Shown: positions 60,601 to 64,000 of the stretch, in pieces
Position numbering within the stretch: the first letter of the stretch is position 1
How the letters are laid out: every line of letters starts with the position of its first letter
From: Candidatus Thalassarchaeum sp.
GTDB taxonomy: Archaea; Thermoplasmatota; Poseidoniia; Poseidoniales; Thalassarchaeaceae
Reading direction: 5' to 3'
DNA: 64,000 nucleotides
Assembly (NCBI GenBank): GCA_022449345.1
Contig: JAKURL010000008.1
Span: 17,937 to 81,936, forward strand
The notes under the pieces: generated by a model
Databases searched by the model: none
What the model saw: only the letters and a program-made list of their open reading frames with translations
What the model was told of the DNA's origin: nothing
Made by a program: the position numbers and the translations under genes

Positions 60601-61023
60601 TCAGAAAAGAGGCTCTTCCCAGTCGTCCTCTTCGTCTTCGTCGGTCATTCTTTCACGCCAAAGTGAAGTAGGGACGTCCTCGTAAATTCCTGCGTATGGG
60701 TCCTCATCTTCTTTTGTTCCCGCCTCGTTCATCGCCATTCGTGCGAAGTCACGAGCATCTGGCTTAAACTTCCAATAGTGAATTCTCCACTCTCGACCGT
60801 CCCAAAGGGTCGTCTCTTCGGATTCTGTAGTAAGCAGGTCATAGTCCTGCAATTGGTAAAACAGGTTGCGATCTGTCGGCTCGAGGGCATTATCGATGAT
60901 GCGATTTGAGAAACCGAAGAAACCGAGTGCGTGTTCAGCTATTGACTCGGCGACCATCACTTCCATTTCCGAGTCGACCTTACGGCGGATTGCCTGAGTT
61001 AACTCTGCTAGCGTCATACCCAT
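60601..61023 (-). CDS. conserved archaeal protein of unknown function (DUF6015-like)
   Basis: A 140-residue soluble protein. The pattern L-G-F-F-G-F-S-N-R-I-I-D-N, L-E-P-T-D-R-N-L-F-Y and T-T-L-W-D-G-R-E-W-R-I-H-Y-W resembles a conserved archaeal family I recall as DUF6015. The C-terminus is highly acidic (D-E-D-E-E-D-D-W-E-E). ATG 61023 or 61017; upstream AGGAGGAGG is a strong ribosome-binding motif. An AT-rich inverted repeat lies upstream. It may be part of the promoter. Confidence 0.68.
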   Translation of the reverse strand: MGMTLAELTQAIRRKVDSEMEVMVAESIAEHALGFFGFSNRIIDNALEPTDRNLFYQLQDYDLLTTESEETTLWDGREWRIHYWKFKPDARDFARMAMNEAGTKEDEDPYAGIYEDVPTSLWRERMTDEDEEDDWEEPLF

Positions 61024-61045
61024 CGCATCCTCCTCCTGTAATAGA

Positions 61046-61110
61046 ATATAGAAGCCCGTTCTATATCAACAATCGCTCCTCGGGTTTACGAATCCTGTGG
61101 ATTCGACCCG
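61046..61110. other. two inverted repeats in a divergent promoter region
   Basis: ATATAGAA/TTCTATAT with loop GCCCG (61046-61066) is 23 bases upstream of the minus-strand gene at 61023 and overlaps a TATA-like element. CGGGT, then CGAATCC-TGT-GGATTCG, then ACCCG (61081-61110) forms a twelve-pair stem with a three-base bulge about 35 bases before the agmatinase ATG. Either could be an operator or leader structure. Confidence 0.5.
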
Positions 61111-61144
61111 AAGTGGTTAATCGAATAGCGACTCGGCACAAGCC

Positions 61145-62062
61145 ATGGACGACGGGACTAGACCTACCTTCCTCGGACTATCCGAGGCTGGAGAAGGACC
61201 TTGGGATGTGGTGATTCTACCCGTTCCCTTCGAGATAACAACTAGTTGGGGTGAAGGCACAGAACACGGACCTGCGGCTGCGATTGAGGCTAGCTCGCAG
61301 GTCGAATTGTACGATTCTTTGCTACAAGAGGAATTGCCTTGTGGGCTTACATTTCACACGGCCTCAGCATGGGAATCTGAGGCTGCAACTCTTCTAGAAC
61401 AATTGGATTCAATTCGTGATTATCTCCTACCGTGGTTCGATGGTGAAGCATTTCCAATTGTTCTTGGCGGAGAACATGGACTACTACCGCCTCTAGTTGA
61501 AGCTCTGCAAGGTCACCCCACTATCGCTGGCGACCTTTCCCGATTGACGATAGTTCAGGTCGATGCTCACGCCGACTTGCGGGATTCACTGAATGGTGAA
61601 CGCTTCAGTCACGGGACCGCCGCAAGACGCGCTTTGGATTGTGGCACTGGTGGCCTTTTGCAGATTGGTATCCGTGCGCTTTCTCGTGATGAAGCGGAGT
61701 TCGCCGCGGCCGACGATCGCGTTGAGACTTTTTACGCTCGAGACCTATTCAGCCCCTCTGCTGGCGAGGCCGGTTGGACTTCATTGGTTCAGCGAATTAG
61801 CGAGTTGTCTGGACCTGTTTGGCTGACATTCGACGTCGATGGCCTCGATGGTGAATTAGTTCCCGATACCGGCACTCCTGTACCTGGAGGGTTGACTCAT
61901 TGGGGTGCCGTGGAAATCATCGAAGGACTATTCGCGAGCGAGGCTGAAATCATCGGAGTCGACGTAAATGAGATTGCACCCGGGGAAGATCGACTCACTC
62001 AATTCAACGCCGCTCTAATCGCAACAAAGATTCTTGCCGCGCATATCGCCAGTCGAATTTGA
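61145..62062 (+). CDS. agmatinase / ureohydrolase-family protein
   Basis: A 305-residue protein with the di-manganese motifs of the arginase/agmatinase family: V-L-G-G-E-H-G near 107, V-D-A-H-A-D-L-R-D near 139, and F-D-V-D-G-L-D-G-E near 229. G-T-P-V-P-G-G-L-T follows near 245. The nearby substrate loops resemble agmatinase more than arginase. It would convert agmatine to putrescine and urea, feeding polyamine synthesis, but related enzymes exist. It ends within the 5' region of the carboxypeptidase frame and may be cotranscribed with it. Confidence 0.87.
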   Translation: MDDGTRPTFLGLSEAGEGPWDVVILPVPFEITTSWGEGTEHGPAAAIEASSQVELYDSLLQEELPCGLTFHTASAWESEAATLLEQLDSIRDYLLPWFDGEAFPIVLGGEHGLLPPLVEALQGHPTIAGDLSRLTIVQVDAHADLRDSLNGERFSHGTAARRALDCGTGGLLQIGIRALSRDEAEFAAADDRVETFYARDLFSPSAGEAGWTSLVQRISELSGPVWLTFDVDGLDGELVPDTGTPVPGGLTHWGAVEIIEGLFASEAEIIGVDVNEIAPGEDRLTQFNAALIATKILAAHIASRI

Positions 62063-62124
62063 ATCGATTAATTCGTTATCAAAACGTGCGAATGATTGTA
62101 GGCATTGACCCCCACAGCGGCGCT

Positions 62125-63573
62125 ATGCGCCGCTTGGTTGCAGTATTGGTGATCGCTTCGATGCTCGCTGTGTCAGCTGCGCCAGTGGCCACAGCCCAGA
62201 TTGGTCAGCCGGATATTATTCAGGAGCATTGGTATCATTCCTATGCAACACTAACCCTTGATGTCAATGCATGGGCGGATGATTATCCAGAAATTGTCAA
62301 TCTACTCATAGTTGGCCAAACTGAGATGGGAAGGAATCTCTGGATGTTGCAAATTTCTGATTGGAGTCAGGAGACCAAAACAGATGGAACTGCAAAAGAT
62401 GTGGTTTACATCGATGGAGGCCACCATGGCAATGAACACTTAGGAACAGAATTGGCTTTTCTCGTTGCAGAATTTTACATCGAAGGTTGGGCTGATGGCG
62501 AACAAGAGGTCCTCGATGTCTTGGCGACGACGGAATTACACATCCTCATCATGCTAAATGCAGACGGCAATGACTTCGATACTAGATGGAATGTCAACCA
62601 AGTAGACCTAAACAGAAACTACGATCACTACTGGAATACCTGCCCGACGACCCAGCCTGGAAGTAGTGCATTCAGTGAATCCGAAACTCATGCGAATTCG
62701 ATTTACATGAACGAGGTTGTGCCCCATGCTGACCTGTATATCACCATGCACACAGGAGTTTGGATTATGCTCTATCCTTGGGGTAAATGGCCCGAACAGC
62801 CTTCGGACTGGGAGTTATTCCATTTCATCAGAGATGATGTGCATGCCAACATATCCGACATCCCGATTCAGACTGCAAACCAAGGCCTCTACCCGAACTG
62901 TGGAACCAGCCGGGACTACGGGTACGGCGTGATGGGATACCCCACATTCACATTCGAGACTGACGACGAGCAGTGGTTGCTGGGAACAGTGGAGGCGCTA
63001 TCAGAAAGGCTCGGTGAGGAGCTCGATGTGATGAATTACCTGATCGAGAATGTGTGGTACTGGAGGGCCCGTCTTGTTGTCGATTCCCTAGAAGTGGAAG
63101 ATGGAAAGGTGCATCTGAGCGTTTCGAACCTAGGACGCGCGAGCACGTCAAATGCCACACTGGCATACTTGGACGAAGATGGTGGGTGGTGGGCCCCTGG
63201 CGGGATCGAGGAGTTATTTCTTGATCACGTCGATCCTGCCCAAGGCGACCCTTGGGCTGAGGTTTACACCTGTGGTGGCGAGATAGGACTCAACTTATCC
63301 ATTCCAGGATGTGGCTTCGGAGTCAACGCCACTAATAGCACCGTCACAACCCTTGATTTTAGGGATGCTCCAATTTCCAGCGAAGGACAATTCTACCTAG
63401 TGTACCAGAAGCGTGTGATAGATTCCTCGATGTGGGTCAACGAGTCTGTCAATCAGAGCGTCGTAGAGATGAGGACTGGCGGTTCGGGCCTTCTTCCGGC
63501 CCCTTCGATGCTGCTTGTTTTCGTCGCCTTCGCTCTAGCGGCGATAAACAGCCGAAATCGCAAGTTTGAGTGA
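62125..63573 (+). CDS. secreted M14-family zinc carboxypeptidase
   Basis: A 482-residue protein from ATG 62125, which yields a good signal peptide (M-R-R-L-V-A-V-L-V-I-A-S-M-L). The TTG at 62059 would give an unlikely leader. The zinc ligands are D-G-G-H-H-G-N-E-H near 97 and T-M-H-T-G-V near 210; V-D-L-N-R-N-Y holds the substrate Arg, and T-F-T-F-E-T-D near 282 the catalytic Glu. A C-terminal beta-domain is followed by a hydrophobic helix and short basic tail (N-S-R-N-R-K). It should trim peptides outside the cell. Sequence from about 62800 on is noticeably more GC-rich. Confidence 0.88.
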   Translation: MRRLVAVLVIASMLAVSAAPVATAQIGQPDIIQEHWYHSYATLTLDVNAWADDYPEIVNLLIVGQTEMGRNLWMLQISDWSQETKTDGTAKDVVYIDGGHHGNEHLGTELAFLVAEFYIEGWADGEQEVLDVLATTELHILIMLNADGNDFDTRWNVNQVDLNRNYDHYWNTCPTTQPGSSAFSESETHANSIYMNEVVPHADLYITMHTGVWIMLYPWGKWPEQPSDWELFHFIRDDVHANISDIPIQTANQGLYPNCGTSRDYGYGVMGYPTFTFETDDEQWLLGTVEALSERLGEELDVMNYLIENVWYWRARLVVDSLEVEDGKVHLSVSNLGRASTSNATLAYLDEDGGWWAPGGIEELFLDHVDPAQGDPWAEVYTCGGEIGLNLSIPGCGFGVNATNSTVTTLDFRDAPISSEGQFYLVYQKRVIDSSMWVNESVNQSVVEMRTGGSGLLPAPSMLLVFVAFALAAINSRNRKFE

Positions 63574-63670
63574 TAATTCAGACTATTTGAAATTAAAATG
63601 GCCTCTAAACTTGGTTTTTTGAGGGCAATTCTTTGTATATCACTACCGAATCGGAGGGTTCGGCGTGATT

Positions 63671-64000
63671 ATGGAATGGAGCAATGACGAATTCGGTGAA
63701 GCTGGAAGCCAACTGCTGCTACCCCTGTTTGAGGGAACCGGGAAGGCCCCGAACAATGCCCTCTCGGGATTGAGTCGAAGTCAGCGGAGCCTCGTCCGGG
63801 AGGCGATATCCTCGGATGACTTCGAGGGCAAGAAGGGCCAGAGGATGGTGGTCTGGACCCCGGGGTGCAGAGTGATTCTACTAGGCATGGGCGACAAGGG
63901 CGAGTTCGGACACAGGAAGGCCCGGAACATCGGTGCTAGGGGGATGGCCGCTCTGTCGAAGAAAAGCGGGACTGGGCTGACTGTGCGATTCACCTCGGGC
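63671..64000 (+). CDS. leucyl aminopeptidase (M17), N-terminal part, 3' end outside window
   Basis: An open frame runs from ATG 63671 (or GTG 63665) to the right edge with no stop: 110 visible residues. It begins MEWSNDEFGEAGSQLLLPLFE and continues with V-I-L-L-G-M-G-D-K-G-E and A-R-N-I-G-A-R-G, matching the N-terminal regulatory domain of M17 aminopeptidases. The catalytic domain lies beyond the window. It probably acts with the preceding carboxypeptidase in peptide use. The block is GC-rich relative to most of the window. Confidence 0.7.
   Translation, partial: MEWSNDEFGEAGSQLLLPLFEGTGKAPNNALSGLSRSQRSLVREAISSDDFEGKKGQRMVVWTPGCRVILLGMGDKGEFGHRKARNIGARGMAALSKKSGTGLTVRFTSG

Overview
The window reads as a gene-dense chromosomal segment of a mesophilic, aerobic, heterotrophic euryarchaeon, most like the marine planktonic Candidatus Poseidoniia (Marine Group II, Thermoplasmatota). 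That lineage is my inference from gene content. The information-processing genes are archaeal: Nop5 and fibrillarin, transcription factor S, PCNA, Orc1/Cdc6, the KEOPS kinase Bud32, and a phosphopantetheine adenylyltransferase fused to the archaeal GTP-dependent dephospho-CoA kinase. They are mixed with bacterial-looking metabolism: fused isobutyryl-CoA mutase, MutM/Fpg, classical class I aldolase, GlpX, crotonases, hydroxyacyl-CoA dehydrogenase and a PaaA/BoxB-like di-iron protein. Large secreted, membrane-anchored proteins are also present. I see no rRNA, phage, insertion sequence or CRISPR array.

Layout. 1-5.1 kb: a partial zinc-ribbon gene, a divergent icmF, an aquaporin and an unknown gene. 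5.3-9.5 kb: SDR, mutM, two small membrane proteins, fibrillarin and Nop5. 9.7-12.4 kb: TFS, PCNA, a glycosyltransferase and a small membrane protein. 12.4-16.6 kb (minus): an SRPBCC-epimerase fusion, an unknown membrane protein, an ABC exporter and tRNA-Gly(TCC). 16.7-19.2 kb: a tight minus-strand operon of an unknown protein, a divergent TBP-like protein and a TatD-like hydrolase. 19.2-26.6 kb: thioesterase, membrane proteins, PfkB kinase, biotin carboxylase, a CysJ-type reductase and a metallo-beta-lactamase protein. 26.6-28.9 kb: an AT-rich candidate replication origin, orc1/cdc6 and a membrane protein. 28.9-33.7 kb: the CoA-biosynthesis fusion, a GC-rich candidate structured RNA, an 872-residue winged-helix protein and two small tandem winged-helix paralogues. 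33.8-38.5 kb: aldolase, GlpX, MoaC, a ferredoxin-flavoprotein pair and MoaE. 38.5-47.8 kb: a geranylgeranyl-reductase-like protein, three crotonases, the di-iron protein, HCDH, SemiSWEET, aldehyde dehydrogenase and a 2-phosphoglycerate-kinase-like P-loop protein. 47.8-55.1 kb: a proline-rich membrane protein, RdgB, Bud32, NadA, a PAP2-propeller fusion, an unusual Mrp, an ArsC-type phosphatase and tRNA-Gly(GCC). 55.1-64 kb: a calcium-binding TSP3-repeat protein, a 1006-residue surface protein, a small unknown, agmatinase, a secreted M14 carboxypeptidase and the start of an M17 aminopeptidase.

Together the metabolic genes suggest branched-chain and fatty acyl-CoA oxidation, gluconeogenesis, molybdopterin, NAD and CoA synthesis, and extracellular peptide use. 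The points most worth a second look are an Mrp ATPase whose CxxC has been replaced by an Ig-like insertion, a TBP-fold protein lacking most of its intercalating phenylalanines, the GC-rich RNA candidate, the large winged-helix locus, and recurrent small-loop hairpins beside start codons.
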